Origin: Diplonema japonicum
Lineage: Eukaryota; Euglenozoa; Diplonemea; Diplonemida; Diplonemidae
Length of the DNA stretch: 64,000 nt
Assembly (NCBI GenBank): GCA_964019335.1
Contig: OZ025746.1
Location: 62,001-126,000, forward strand
Direction: 5' to 3'
The notes under the pieces were generated by a model that did no database searches, was not told the origin of the DNA, and worked only from the letters and a program-made list of their open reading frames with translations. Below are positions 1 through 10,467 of the stretch, one piece after another (positions within the stretch are counted from its first letter, which is position 1; each line of letters opens with the position of its first letter). The translations under genes were made by a program, and so were the position numbers.

Positions 1-3000
1 ACTTTTCCATGCAGGCACCTGGTGCGGCACTTACGTCCCAGTGGCAGTGCGGCATGTGGTCGCAGCACTTCTCGTCGGGGTAGTTCACGCACGCCTTCTC
101 TTCGCAAGCACCAGCAGAGCTCCACCTGCAAAGACGGTCGGCCTGACAACCAGCAAGAGTTGAGTGCAGAGCAGAAGCGCAAGGGGTCTTTCTGCACTTG
201 TGGTCCACTGGATCGGGACAGTCGTCGTCCCATTCGCACCCAGGCTCGGAAGTGCAGTTGGTCGTGTCATTGTGCATGCAAGGAGTCTCAACACACGCAG
301 AAGGCGCAGGCACGTCTTGCCATGTGCACGAAGGGCCCAGCTTCACACAGTCATCCTCAGACTTGGCCAAGCACGGCTTGGTAGTGCACGAGGGTGTCTT
401 CAGGGGGTCCCAGCCGCAGTCGGAGTCGGCATCGCACTTTACCTGAGTGTCATGATTCTCACACATCATCTTCTCGCAAGTGTGAGTCGCGCTGTCCCAC
501 ACACAATCGTTTGTGGCATCAGCAGTGCAGTTCGGCTCAGTGCAGTGAGCGAAGCACGGGTGGTCAGCGCACGCCAGGGTGATGGTGCTCCACTTGCAAG
601 TCGGGCTCGCAGTGCAGAGAGCGCTAGTACCCAATTCGGTGCACTGCTTGACCTTAGATGTCCCAGTAGTCCCCTTGGTGACCTCAGCACCGAAGACACC
701 CGAGGGATCGCAGAATTTGTCAAAGAGAGTGTTCAGCTTCTCAACTGACGCCGAAGCGGCCAGCTTGTTCGCGGGGGAGGTTACTACGTTGTCCTGCATC
801 GACTGCCTGTTCACTTCCTGCGCAGCCGTGGGGGAGATGTAAGGGGTCGTCATAGTCACAGAGAAGATCTTGATGCCCTTGTTTACAAGAGTAGTCCTGG
901 CAGCAGCCAGAGCAGCGGCATCAGCAGGGCTACCATCTGTGATGAAAATCAGCACCTTCTCCCTGTTGGACGGGGATTCAGTGAACACCTGATTGGCCCA
1001 GCTCAAGGCGTTAGCACCACCAAGAGAGCTGCAATTCGCCTTCAGGTTGGCCTGCTGCCAAGCGAGTTCCTTCTCAATCTCGGACTGCACACCAGACAGC
1101 TTACCGCAAGTAGTGGTCGCAGACGAGGGCAGGGTGAGCGGCACCGTTCCGCACGAGCACCCAGCACACTGGGCAACGTTTACATCCTTTGTGAACTGGG
1201 AGATAGCAAACCTCATGGAGCCGGTCTTGTCCGTGGATGAGGCACCCACAGATGCCGCCTCACCGGTCAGAGGAGCAGCCTTAACCCAGTCCCTGATGGT
1301 ATTCAGCCATGCATCGTAGCCGTCAGCGTTGCGTGACGAGCAAGTGCTTCCAAGAGCAAAAGCGATATCCAGGTCAGGGCAACTGCCCCACTTGCTGGCC
1401 TTGCACTTGACAGGAGTCACAGCAGTGTCGAACTCGCACCTCGAGTCCTCCTTGCAGGGGCATGCAGTGTCAGCATCGTCGTTGTAGTCATCGCACACCT
1501 TGTCGACGCACGAGTTACTGCCAGTGTCGAACTCGCACTTCTTGTTGGGGTCGGTGTTGCAGGCAGCCTTGTTGGTGCCGTAGTTCTTGGAGCAGAAGCG
1601 CTCAACGCACTTGCCGCAAGCTTTCTGCTCATACTCACAGTTCGGGTCGGACTCACAAAGGAAGGGACTAGCGTGGGTGCTGTAGCAAGTGCTCATTGAG
1701 CACGTTGACGAGGCAGAGTCCCAGTTGCACGCGGAGTCAAGAGTGCACTCACCTTCCACGGTAGTAGTGCACCTAGTTTGGTAGCAAGTGCTGCTCGCCG
1801 CGTTCCACATACAAATACCAGAGGGGCACTGCAACTGAGTACCAGCAGGCTTGCAGGGGTCATGGGTGCACTTACCCGTCATGCAGTTCCAAGAGCACTC
1901 GCGACTCACGTGGGCATCGCACTTGGGCTGGTCAATGATCGAACCGCAGTCAGGTTTCTTAGGGGTGCACTTGTCGGTGGTGTCGTCCCACAGGCAGTTG
2001 GGGTCTGCGGTACACACACCGGGAGCGAAGTGCAAGCACTCTTTGGGATCGCACTCAGCAGGGCTCTTGGTGGTGTTCCACATGCAGGTGTTGTCGGCTT
2101 CACAGGTTGTGACGTCTGTGTACTTGCAGACATCCCTCTCGCACTGCCCGCCTTTCCACTTACAGGTTGTGGGCATCGTGGTGCACTCCACCTCGGTACA
2201 GCGGTCAGTGCAGTCGGCATCCCTGCACATACCAACAACAGGGTTGCTGCTACCCTTGGTGCACTCAACCTTTCCTTGCATAAGCTTGCACTCAGAGCAC
2301 GTGAAAGAAGCCTTCTGAGTAGAAGTGAGTTCAATGCAGTTGAGGTTGGGGCAGCCTGTTGCGCAGACAGGCGTGGAGGCGTCCCAGTCACAAGACGCGT
2401 CAGATCTGCATTCTTGCGCCAGACCCCATTTGTTGCAAGGGACGGACGCGGACTGACCTTGCTTGATCTTAGAGATAGAGCTGCCGAAGATACCAGCGGG
2501 GTTGCAGAAGTCGTCGAAGACGGAGTCCATCATGTCGTCCAAGAACACGTTGGCGAAGTGCTGGTCATGGGGGTCAGACGTGATGGGGTACAGAGTGGCT
2601 TCGGCGTCTAAGTCAGCCTGTGTGTGCCCAATCTGCTTCCTGACGACAACACCGAAAGTGATCACGTCCTCGGCGTCGAGATCGGCCCTCAAGGGAGGGA
2701 TTTCAGTCGACTTCTGGGGCTCCAAGGGGGTCAATGCCCCGTCGGTGATAATGATCAACAAGTGAGCTCTGTGGGTAGGAGAATCATGGAAGACCTCCAC
2801 GGCGTCCTCGAGAGCCTTTGACATGTAGGTAAGACTCCTCATGAAGTTCGTCTCATGCCAGTCAAGGTCGACGTTGATTTCATCGATGTCACCAGAGAAG
2901 GTACCGTCAGTGCACGACTTGCCAGCAGGGACACTAGAGTCCTTGCAGTTCCAGCCAGAGCAACCACTGCCATCGTTCTTGCACGCCCAGTACGCATCTG

Positions 3001-6000
3001 TGCGAGAGAATTGCACGAACCCGAGACGGAAGCTCCCGCCTGTCACTGTGGACATTTTCTTTACTGTGTGTGGCTCCTTCGTCAGGGGAATGGTCTGGGC
3101 CCAGTCCCTGATCATCTCAAGCATTCCATAGTACCCACTAGGGTGCGACCCGAAAGGTGCGTTCATAGAGCCAGACCCGTCAAAGACGAACAGCACGTCA
3201 AGATCGGGGCACGTCGAGGTTTGGGTAGGCTTGCAGGCCCCATTCCCAGTGTTGTCCCAGAAGCACTCTTGCTTCTTCTTACAGTCGCACGCGGTCGTCA
3301 AGTCGTCGCACGTTGTAGGCTCACAGAAGTCACCCTTAGAATCACTGCCGGGTTTGCACAAGACATCTGCGGTACAAGCCGCCGAGTTCAAGGGGTCAGT
3401 GGGGATACCACCGTGGTTCTTCGTGCACGTGGTCGACACACAACCAACGGGGGTGGTGGTAATGTCCCAGTGGCAACGCGGGTCGTGGTTGCACTGCGGC
3501 TCATCGTTGTCGTACCCAGCGCAGTAGTCTTCAATGCACTTACCGTTCTTCCAGTTGCACAGGTCGTTCGTAGTGCAGTCCATCTGGTTCATGATCTTCT
3601 TGCACTTGTCCTCACGGCAGTGCTCAGGAGTGGTGATTGTGTCCCAGACGCAGTCGCCCTCGCACGACGTGGTGCAAGTCGTGCTGTCCTTGTTCTTGAT
3701 ACACTTCTTCTCATTGCAAACAGTTCCGGTCCACTCGCAGTCGGTGTCAGAAGTGCAGGTGGCCTGCTGGGTGTACGGGCAGATGGTCTTCCTGCAGGAG
3801 GTGTCAGAGCAGTTCCACGTGCAAGTCTCGTCCGTGATGCACGTTGCCTGGTCGTAGGTGGGGCAGAGATCCTTCTTAGCACAAACAGGGGGGTCAACAC
3901 CCTGGTCCCAGAAGCAGATCGGGTTGTTCGTGCAGTGGTCCTTGATAAATACCGATCCACAAGGCTTAGGTTCGCAGTCATTGGTAGTAGTGTTCCACTG
4001 GCAGAGATTGTCAGCATCAGCAACGCAGGAGGCCTTGTCGTCGTACTTGCAGACCTTCCTAATGCAATCGGCACCTGCGTCCTCCCACTCGCACTTGTCG
4101 TCAGCATCGCAGCAAGCCTTGTCACAGCACGACATGCAGTGAGTTTCAGCGCAGGTGCCGGTGATCGAGGACCTGATACTGGCACCGCAAAGGGTCTCAC
4201 CCCTCTGGAGCTTGCACTGGGAGCAGGTGAAGATGCCTTTGTACTGAACGGGCACATTCAAGCAGTTAAGCTCGGGGCAGGCGTCTTGACCAGCGCAGGT
4301 CGAGAGCTTGGGGGTAGTCCACTCGCACATCGGATCAGAGTTACATTCATCCTTGAAACCCCACTTAGGACACGGCAGGTGGGTAAGGTTGGTCGCGGGA
4401 GAAACGTGCTGTCCGAAGGTACTGGTCGGGTCGCACAGGGCGTTCAGCACCTTGTCTGGGATTTCGTCGAGCTCCAGGTTCAAGAAATGGGTGTCCTGGG
4501 GTGCTGTCGTCAAGGGCTTAAGCCTGTCTTCAGCGAACTGGTCGGCCCTGGTCCTCGAGGAACCTCTCCTCATCACGACACCGTACACTTCAACGTTGTC
4601 CAGCATCAAGTGATCGTAGGCAGTGTCAAGCATGGTCTTGTACTGCGACTTCCAGTTCCAGTCGTAGCCGCTCCACCAGTAAGGACCGCTGTTCCCGTCG
4701 ATATCTGTCAGACCACCATCAGCAATGATAATAACAACATGCTTCCTGTGCGGGGGACTGTGAGCAGGGTCGAAGTAGTTGTCCGCGACGTCAAGCAGCG
4801 CGTCGTGCAGGTACGTCCACTCCGCCTGGTAGTTGTTCTCGTGCCAGTTCAGGTCACCCAGCAGTTCGTCGATGCGACCAGAAAGATGACCGTCAGTGCA
4901 CGACCCCACAGTGCAGCCAGTAGGGTGGTCATCCGATGGAAGGGCCTCGGCCTTGGAGAACTGAATGAATGACACACGGAACCCACCACCCGTGGCGGTG
5001 GACGCACCTCCAACTGTGAAGTCCTCTCCGGTAAGCGGAATGGTCTGAACCCAGTTCCTAAGCATTTCAATCAGGGCATAGAATCCGTGCGGGTGGGCCC
5101 CGAAGGAGTTAGACATACTGCCAGATCCATCGAGGACGAATCCAATGTCCAGGTCAGGGCACGTTGTGAAGTGCGGGTCAGTGCACTGCTTGGTGGCCGC
5201 CTGCCACGTGCAATCCGTCGCCTTGTGGCAGTCACATGCCTGGGTCAGCCTCGAGCACACCACGGGTTCGCAGTACGGGGCACCTGAAGCGGGGATCGTC
5301 CACATGCAGTCATTCTGCGCATCGCATGCCTGCTGGGTCTTTCCTAAGACGGAGCAGGTAGTCTGTGTGCACGTCGCAGTGGGGGTTGTGACGTACTTGC
5401 AGAGAGGGTCCTGGTTACAGTGGGGCTCGTCCGGGTGGTGGACACATGGCTTCTCCTTGCAAATCAGGGTGTTGGTGTCCCACTCGCATTCGTTGTCAGC
5501 ATTACAAGCGGAGCTGCTGGGGTACTCACATCTAATAGGAGCACAGTACGTGTCAAGGAGGGACGGCGGCCCGACGGGGGCAGGGGTCTTTAGCGGCTCC
5601 CACCTGCACTCGGTATCAGCATCGCAAGTGGTCTTGTCGAAGTAAAGGCAGTCTTTAGGCTTGCACTTCAAGGTAGCAGATGCATCAAACTTGCAGACAC
5701 TGAGTGTGCAGTAGTCAGGGTTGGAAGCAGGGACAGTGCACGTCGGCGAAGGGACAGTGACGGTCGCCCCGTTACACGAAGAGGAGTCAGTGTGGGGTCT
5801 GCACGGGTCATCAATGCAAGTACCAGGAGCCCAACTGGGGTCCCACATGCACAGAGGGTCCGACTTACAGCTTGTTGCATCCGTCTTTCCCTTGCACGAG
5901 GGGTCAATCCTCTGGCAGAGACCTTTGCTGGAATCCCACGCACAACCACCCTGGGCTTTGCACTCGGGCTCAGTGCAGAGGGGCAGACAGGTTGTCTGGA

Positions 6001-7534
6001 TGCACATCGGGTCTACAGTGTTGTCCCAAAGGCATGCCAGGTCTTTCATACAATCCTCTTCCTTGTCAAAAACAGAGCACCCAGTGGTCTTGTCTGCGGC
6101 CTTGCACTTGGCACCGGCAACGTCCCACTCGCAGAACCCTTTAGTCGCCAGATCAGCGCACTCGCACGTTGACGTGATCTTGGTACAGTCAAGAGGCTGG
6201 CAGGAGTCGGGGGACGGTACGCTGGGGTCCCAGTGGCAGGGGCCGCCAGTCGCGGTGCTGAGGTCGTTGTTGCAGTTTGTCTCATCGGTGTACGTAGACG
6301 GGCAGTACTTGGGCACACAGTCGGCAGGCGCCTTGCTCGTGTCCCACATGCAGCCCTTGTCAGCGTTACAGGTAGTCTGGTCCTGGGGGATGTTGCACCC
6401 AGTGGCTTCACAGGTGCCCGTTTGGGAGTTCCATCCGCACATCCATGCAGGCAGGTGTGCATCGCACTTACCTTGGTTAGTGTACTCGTGGCAGCCGGAG
6501 ATCAAGACAACAGTGCCGTAGGCATCGTCCTGCGCAAGACACATGTCACCAACACCACCCCACTCGCAGATAGACCCCTCGATGGAAGGGTGGTTGGTGG
6601 GGAAGTCGTTCCAGTAGCCGCTGTCGTAGAAGTGCCCCCAGTCCTCACCGTCGGAGTAGCAGGACCCACTGCACCAGTTGGAATACTCGTTAGGTTCACC
6701 GCCTTGCCATCTGCTGTAAGCTCCGGCCGCAGTGTTGAAGCTCCAACCCTTTCCAGTACCGATGAGCGAACCTTGGTTGCAGTCGGGTCCGGAGCATGGG
6801 TTCTTACCGCTGGGGATGGGGAACCCCAAGTCACAGGCAGATCTGGTGGGGCCTGTGGCGGAGGTGTCGTAGCTGGCGGGGCAACCTTCGGGACCGGTAA
6901 CCCATCTCCAAGTGCCTTCTCTGCCGACATCGGTGGCACCGATCCAACCGTTGCCGTGAAGCTTGTGGGCGAGGGCCTGGTCCTCTGCGTCAGTGGTGAT
7001 GGTGACAAGGTAACCGATGAGACCGAGGATCTCGTTGTTTCGGTTGGCGCAGTAGCCTTGGGCGTCGTCCCAGTGGCAGGCACCGGGGCAGTCAGGGTTC
7101 TTGTGGTAGAACTCGTAGTAGTGCCCTGTAGAGGTGGCGTAGAAGGCACGACCAAAGTTCCATGTAATTCGCCTTTTTCCGCCTAGTGACGATGCGGTGG
7201 TGAATGTCACACTGGCGATAGCTGCAGAGTAATCGGCGATGGAGGCGTCGCCGGACAAATGCAAGAAACCATTTCTGGTGTCAAAGGACACGGAGATACC
7301 TTTGCTGGCGCACAATGGGCAAGCAAGAGTGTCCGCTCCGTTATTGTATCCCTCTTCAATGTCGACAAAACTGCCCTTGATGATGGTGCTACAGTCGCAG
7401 GTGGTGAAGCTGCTAATGGTCGAACAATCAACGTCGGGGAAGGTTACCTTCGGCACGTTCGTTTCGTACTCCAGACCCTCCACACAGAGGGCCCCTACAA
7501 CGCCTGCCAGCAGCAAGCGCGCGCTCCCTTTCAT
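1..7534 (-). CDS. Giant secreted C-type lectin / vWA / Cys-rich repeat protein (3' end outside window)
   Basis: Open from ATG at 7534 to the window edge, at least 2511 residues with no stop or intron seen. Residues 1-20 form a signal peptide. Residues about 140-330 form a C-type lectin domain with WIGATD, an EPN motif, WND and ICEW; EPN/WND is the mannose-type calcium site in the family. Three vWA domains follow at about 790-1035, 1440-1680 and 2055-2275. The first two have intact MIDAS motifs (DGSGSM); the third reads GSTCSS. Between them run roughly 40-residue units built on C-x-W-D...C (about twelve before the first vWA domain). Family knowledge suggests an extracellular or cell-surface adhesin binding sugar and protein ligands; the partner is unknown. 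No membrane anchor is seen, but the C-terminus is missing. Confidence 0.85.
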   Translation of the reverse strand, partial: MKGSARLLLAGVVGALCVEGLEYETNVPKVTFPDVDCSTISSFTTCDCSTIIKGSFVDIEEGYNNGADTLACPLCASKGISVSFDTRNGFLHLSGDASIADYSAAIASVTFTTASSLGGKRRITWNFGRAFYATSTGHYYEFYHKNPDCPGACHWDDAQGYCANRNNEILGLIGYLVTITTDAEDQALAHKLHGNGWIGATDVGREGTWRWVTGPEGCPASYDTSATGPTRSACDLGFPIPSGKNPCSGPDCNQGSLIGTGKGWSFNTAAGAYSRWQGGEPNEYSNWCSGSCYSDGEDWGHFYDSGYWNDFPTNHPSIEGSICEWGGVGDMCLAQDDAYGTVVLISGCHEYTNQGKCDAHLPAWMCGWNSQTGTCEATGCNIPQDQTTCNADKGCMWDTSKAPADCVPKYCPSTYTDETNCNNDLSTATGGPCHWDPSVPSPDSCQPLDCTKITSTCECADLATKGFCEWDVAGAKCKAADKTTGCSVFDKEEDCMKDLACLWDNTVDPMCIQTTCLPLCTEPECKAQGGCAWDSSKGLCQRIDPSCKGKTDATSCKSDPLCMWDPSWAPGTCIDDPCRPHTDSSSCNGATVTVPSPTCTVPASNPDYCTLSVCKFDASATLKCKPKDCLYFDKTTCDADTECRWEPLKTPAPVGPPSLLDTYCAPIRCEYPSSSACNADNECEWDTNTLICKEKPCVHHPDEPHCNQDPLCKYVTTPTATCTQTTCSVLGKTQQACDAQNDCMWTIPASGAPYCEPVVCSRLTQACDCHKATDCTWQAATKQCTDPHFTTCPDLDIGFVLDGSGSMSNSFGAHPHGFYALIEMLRNWVQTIPLTGEDFTVGGASTATGGGFRVSFIQFSKAEALPSDDHPTGCTVGSCTDGHLSGRIDELLGDLNWHENNYQAEWTYLHDALLDVADNYFDPAHSPPHRKHVVIIIADGGLTDIDGNSGPYWWSGYDWNWKSQYKTMLDTAYDHLMLDNVEVYGVVMRRGSSRTRADQFAEDRLKPLTTAPQDTHFLNLELDEIPDKVLNALCDPTSTFGQHVSPATNLTHLPCPKWGFKDECNSDPMCEWTTPKLSTCAGQDACPELNCLNVPVQYKGIFTCSQCKLQRGETLCGASIRSSITGTCAETHCMSCCDKACCDADDKCEWEDAGADCIRKVCKYDDKASCVADADNLCQWNTTTNDCEPKPCGSVFIKDHCTNNPICFWDQGVDPPVCAKKDLCPTYDQATCITDETCTWNCSDTSCRKTICPYTQQATCTSDTDCEWTGTVCNEKKCIKNKDSTTCTTSCEGDCVWDTITTPEHCREDKCKKIMNQMDCTTNDLCNWKNGKCIEDYCAGYDNDEPQCNHDPRCHWDITTTPVGCVSTTCTKNHGGIPTDPLNSAACTADVLCKPGSDSKGDFCEPTTCDDLTTACDCKKKQECFWDNTGNGACKPTQTSTCPDLDVLFVFDGSGSMNAPFGSHPSGYYGMLEMIRDWAQTIPLTKEPHTVKKMSTVTGGSFRLGFVQFSRTDAYWACKNDGSGCSGWNCKDSSVPAGKSCTDGTFSGDIDEINVDLDWHETNFMRSLTYMSKALEDAVEVFHDSPTHRAHLLIIITDGALTPLEPQKSTEIPPLRADLDAEDVITFGVVVRKQIGHTQADLDAEATLYPITSDPHDQHFANVFLDDMMDSVFDDFCNPAGIFGSSISKIKQGQSASVPCNKWGLAQECRSDASCDWDASTPVCATGCPNLNCIELTSTQKASFTCSECKLMQGKVECTKGSSNPVVGMCRDADCTDRCTEVECTTMPTTCKWKGGQCERDVCKYTDVTTCEADNTCMWNTTKSPAECDPKECLHFAPGVCTADPNCLWDDTTDKCTPKKPDCGSIIDQPKCDAHVSRECSWNCMTGKCTHDPCKPAGTQLQCPSGICMWNAASSTCYQTRCTTTVEGECTLDSACNWDSASSTCSMSTCYSTHASPFLCESDPNCEYEQKACGKCVERFCSKNYGTNKAACNTDPNKKCEFDTGSNSCVDKVCDDYNDDADTACPCKEDSRCEFDTAVTPVKCKASKWGSCPDLDIAFALGSTCSSRNADGYDAWLNTIRDWVKAAPLTGEAASVGASSTDKTGSMRFAISQFTKDVNVAQCAGCSCGTVPLTLPSSATTTCGKLSGVQSEIEKELAWQQANLKANCSSLGGANALSWANQVFTESPSNREKVLIFITDGSPADAAALAAARTTLVNKGIKIFSVTMTTPYISPTAAQEVNRQSMQDNVVTSPANKLAASASVEKLNTLFDKFCDPSGVFGAEVTKGTTGTSKVKQCTELGTSALCTASPTCKWSTITLACADHPCFAHCTEPNCTADATNDCVWDSATHTCEKMMCENHDTQVKCDADSDCGWDPLKTPSCTTKPCLAKSEDDCVKLGPSCTWQDVPAPSACVETPCMHNDTTNCTSEPGCEWDDDCPDPVDHKCRKTPCASALHSTLAGCQADRLCRWSSAGACEEKACVNYPDEKCCDHMPHCHWDVSAAPGACMEK

Positions 7535-7732
7535 GGCGAAAAGGGGGCCTTTTCTTGTTTTTTTTATTTGTTTGTATAAACCTCTTCTTCAAGCTTCCGC
7601 AAGAGGCGTTGTGATCAAAAAAATTACTATGTTTGTACTGTTTTTTTTTTTTCCCTTCTTCCTGTGGATGGTTGTGGTGGGGGGGTTCGTCTGGACAAAA
7701 AAAAAAAAAGAAAAAAAGATAACATTCGATAT

Positions 7733-8524
7733 CTAAACATCATCGACCCACGCCTTCCAAACAGCACAAGGAATCTTGTTCCTGAAGGAAGAGGTGTTCG
7801 GTGTGTAGGTACCAGGCCCTGCACTACGAGCTTCTTGATAAAGATTCTTGTAAGAACAGGTCTGATGAGGAGCACGTGAGGGGCTTGCTGACATAGTGAA
7901 TGACCGGCTAGGAAGGGGGGAAGTAGCGTAGTGCCCAGGTCCTGGGCCAAGCGGGGGTTGGGGAGGAAACCGTTCGGTGGACGATAACCCACACCATTTT
8001 TTCCTGTCCGTTCTGCTTCCCATTGCTACAGCGCTTTCTTCATCGTCTTTTTCTCTTCCCGTCCGCGCTGAGAATTTTGGTGTTTGTGTGATAATTCTAC
8101 GTTTTGAAGGTGTAGAAGCGAACCTCCCACCCCGTATCCTCTCGGGGCGGATGGCTACGAGGTGGCCCCATTCGTAGACACCGACGCCTGGGACGCAGTT
8201 TTCGGTTTTTTTCCGTCCTTTTTCAGCCCATCCGAACACGGTGCTTCGTACCCCGATTCCTTTTGTGCCCAATATGCTTTCCATGGTGGGGTATATCATC
8301 TTGCGGGTGTCTCTTGGTTTCTTCTGAAACCGCTGGCTCTTCGGGATAGTCCGCCCTCTGTTTCCTGTGAATGTCGAACCCATCTCCCTCGCCAGCGTGA
8401 AGGTATCGAACAGCTCTTGAGACATGTTCTTTCGGACGGTCGCTCCCTTCAAGCAAAACACACACCCTTTGGGTACCTTTCTCGCGATGTTCGGGCCCAT
8501 CACATCCGACTCCGCCGTGCTCAT
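7733..8524 (-). CDS. STPGR (SHIPPO) repeat protein, flagellar type
   Basis: 263 residues, intronless, ATG at 8524 to TAG at 7733. The C-terminal third contains GPGPGHY and AGPGTY, the sperm-tail PG-rich repeat signature of ODF3/SHIPPO-type proteins. Two upstream segments (IPKSQRF and PGVGVYEW) look like weaker units. The protein is basic and without hydrophobic segments. Family members bind axonemal or cytoskeletal microtubules, some inside doublets, so a flagellar role is inferred. A pyrimidine tract ending in TAAG lies about 45 bases before the ATG and the leader between is almost pure A/G. Confidence 0.7.
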   Translation of the reverse strand: MSTAESDVMGPNIARKVPKGCVFCLKGATVRKNMSQELFDTFTLAREMGSTFTGNRGRTIPKSQRFQKKPRDTRKMIYPTMESILGTKGIGVRSTVFGWAEKGRKKTENCVPGVGVYEWGHLVAIRPERIRGGRFASTPSKRRIITQTPKFSARTGREKDDEESAVAMGSRTDRKKWCGLSSTERFPPQPPLGPGPGHYATSPLPSRSFTMSASPSRAPHQTCSYKNLYQEARSAGPGTYTPNTSSFRNKIPCAVWKAWVDDV

Positions 8525-8568
8525 TTTTTTTTTCTTTTTTTTTCTTCTTCTTTTTTTTTTTTTCCAGC

Positions 8569-8570
8569 CT
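8569..8570 (-). promoter_or_regulatory. Candidate trans-splice acceptor AG for the STPGR gene
   Basis: On the minus strand a C/T-rich tract (TTTTTCTTTTTCCTTCG) ends in TAAG, 45 bases before the ATG. The leader between is A/G homopolymer. There is no upstream coding exon, so a cis 3' splice site is unlikely. Confidence 0.45.
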
Positions 8571-8760
8571 TACGAAGGAAAAAGAAAAATTCGATAATAT
8601 TTCAAGGATTGTCGGATATAATCAACTCATTGAGAACGAAAAAATGAAAATGAAAATGAAAATGAAAAAAAAAAAAAAACAAAAACAAAAAACAAAAACA
8701 AAAAAAAAAAAGAAAAATGCCTGTAAAGTCATTCTTTTTTTTTTTTCTTTCCCAAGTAAA

Positions 8761-10467
8761 CTACCAATACAGCTTCAGGCTTCTCGGGGTGACCTTGTTG
8801 ACAATAAGATGCATGAGGTGCGCGGTCTCGGGACGGGGGTCGACCATCTTCTCCAAAGCCTCGTACGGGGTATCTTTCTGGTGGAGGTACCGGAGGGCAA
8901 AGGTGTTGTAAACCTGCCAGGGCGGCTGTTTTTTCTTCTCCAGTTCGTACATCCACTCGTTGGGCGCTGAGATGTTCAAGGTCGACTCTGGCTCACCACT
9001 GTCATATATCAGTTCGTAAAGAACACATGGAGGCTCTGACCCAATGTGGATGGCGGTGAGTAAAACCCGTGTTTCGCAAAAACTGAAAACTTTCTGCTCG
9101 GTGGCGACGTCGAGCACGATGGAGTGGCCGAACAACGCCCCGATCCTCTCGATTCGATGCACATCACTGTGGGTGGAACCGAACATTACGAACCGCTTCA
9201 CGTCAGCGTTGCCAATGGTGCAGCACCGCATCACACCAGATGCGATGCCTATGTTCATCGCGTGATCGCATGTAACTTCATCCGAGTTGTGCATCCATAA
9301 AATTTTCAGCGCTGCTTTTGCAGCGGAAGGGGCGTAGTCTGTGCAACAGTGAGCGGCGTTGAAGGACACGCATAGCTTGTCGCATATTATAAATTCCAAG
9401 ACTCCGCGTTTTGAATTGCTCACCGACACCACGTTGGCTAACAGCTTGCTGAAGAAGCCGAACGGGTTGTCGCCATCGATGAACAGCGCTCCCGACCGGC
9501 GGATGTTCGTGAGAAGCAGCGAAACGTGTTTCTTACCGCAGTGCTCGCTTGCGAAGGAATCGTGCGGGGACGGGTTTTGAACAGACGCTTCAACACTGTT
9601 TTGACTCGACGATCCGTTTTCGCTATCATCGAAGGTGTCCAACGACAAACAAGATTGCGGTAAGTAAGGACGATACGACTCAAGATTCAACAGTATAGAT
9701 CTCAAGGCTGAGAACAAACCCTCGGGTATACCATGAGCTGAGTTGAGATGCTCCTCTGCTGCGTGAAGGTTGAAAACAGCAAGCGCAGTTGACACCTTCT
9801 CAGCTACATCGATCGCTCGGTCCATGTTTTCCTTTTCTGTGTACAGCGCTGTTGCGAACCGCCTCGTGCAGATCCAGTCGATCACGAAAACCAATACTTT
9901 TGAACCTGCTTTTAAAAGCCCGCTTGAAACGCCTTCCGGACATGGTGGGTTGTTACATTTGTAAGGAGCGAGATTTGGTTTTAACGATGGATCGATGTCG
10001 TAGAGCCCAAACCTTAGGATAGTTTCCAACGTATCGATTGATATGTATATCATGATGCATATGAATACTTTTGTATCGGTACCGTTTCTGGTTCGCATGA
10101 CGAGGAGGAAGTCCATGAGGAGGACGAAGAAGGGCCACATTGCGTTTTCCATTTGTACGTTGTTCGAGTAGTCGTACAGCATAAAGCACACGGAGCACAG
10201 AACCGTTTGCGTGTTGATGAACGTTTCGGTGATGTCCCACCGCATCCACAGCGTCAGTGCGCCTGCAACGCAGGACAGCATCCCGATGGAGTTGATGACC
10301 AGGCTGTACCTGTCATGGGCCCTCGCTATCCCTATGGTTATGATTGGCAACAACGGCACGAACACGCGCAAAATGGTCGTCTTCCTTGTCTTCTGCAAGT
10401 CACAGTCATCCTCTTGCACTATGTATAATATTATGCTTTGCCACCAGCCTTGGAGGAATGGAAGCAT
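8761..10467 (-). CDS. Six-helix membrane protein with degenerate class III nucleotidyl cyclase domain
   Basis: 568 residues from ATG at 10467. The frame stays open upstream to 10698, but that part is homopolymer leader, and a TAAG acceptor at 10483-10484 supports the later ATG. About six hydrophobic helices occupy residues 20-230, followed by a linker and a C-terminal domain shaped like an adenylate/guanylate cyclase catalytic core: LTNIRRSG stands where FxDIxGF is usual, CDKLCVSF stands for the GD...F element, then a GIASG turn and a FGSTHSDVHRIE helix. The first metal-binding Asp is Asn here. Family knowledge gives cAMP/cGMP synthesis; catalytic loss is inferred from that change, and it may be a pseudo-cyclase or a partner of an active one. 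Substrate unknown. Confidence 0.6.
   Translation of the reverse strand: MLPFLQGWWQSIILYIVQEDDCDLQKTRKTTILRVFVPLLPIITIGIARAHDRYSLVINSIGMLSCVAGALTLWMRWDITETFINTQTVLCSVCFMLYDYSNNVQMENAMWPFFVLLMDFLLVMRTRNGTDTKVFICIMIYISIDTLETILRFGLYDIDPSLKPNLAPYKCNNPPCPEGVSSGLLKAGSKVLVFVIDWICTRRFATALYTEKENMDRAIDVAEKVSTALAVFNLHAAEEHLNSAHGIPEGLFSALRSILLNLESYRPYLPQSCLSLDTFDDSENGSSSQNSVEASVQNPSPHDSFASEHCGKKHVSLLLTNIRRSGALFIDGDNPFGFFSKLLANVVSVSNSKRGVLEFIICDKLCVSFNAAHCCTDYAPSAAKAALKILWMHNSDEVTCDHAMNIGIASGVMRCCTIGNADVKRFVMFGSTHSDVHRIERIGALFGHSIVLDVATEQKVFSFCETRVLLTAIHIGSEPPCVLYELIYDSGEPESTLNISAPNEWMYELEKKKQPPWQVYNTFALRYLHQKDTPYEALEKMVDPRPETAHLMHLIVNKVTPRSLKLYW

Noticed and set aside
2855-4972. 705-codon plus-strand open frame
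   Set aside because: It is the antisense shadow of the minus-strand vWA/Cys-rich gene, whose frame gives clear domains and a signal peptide.
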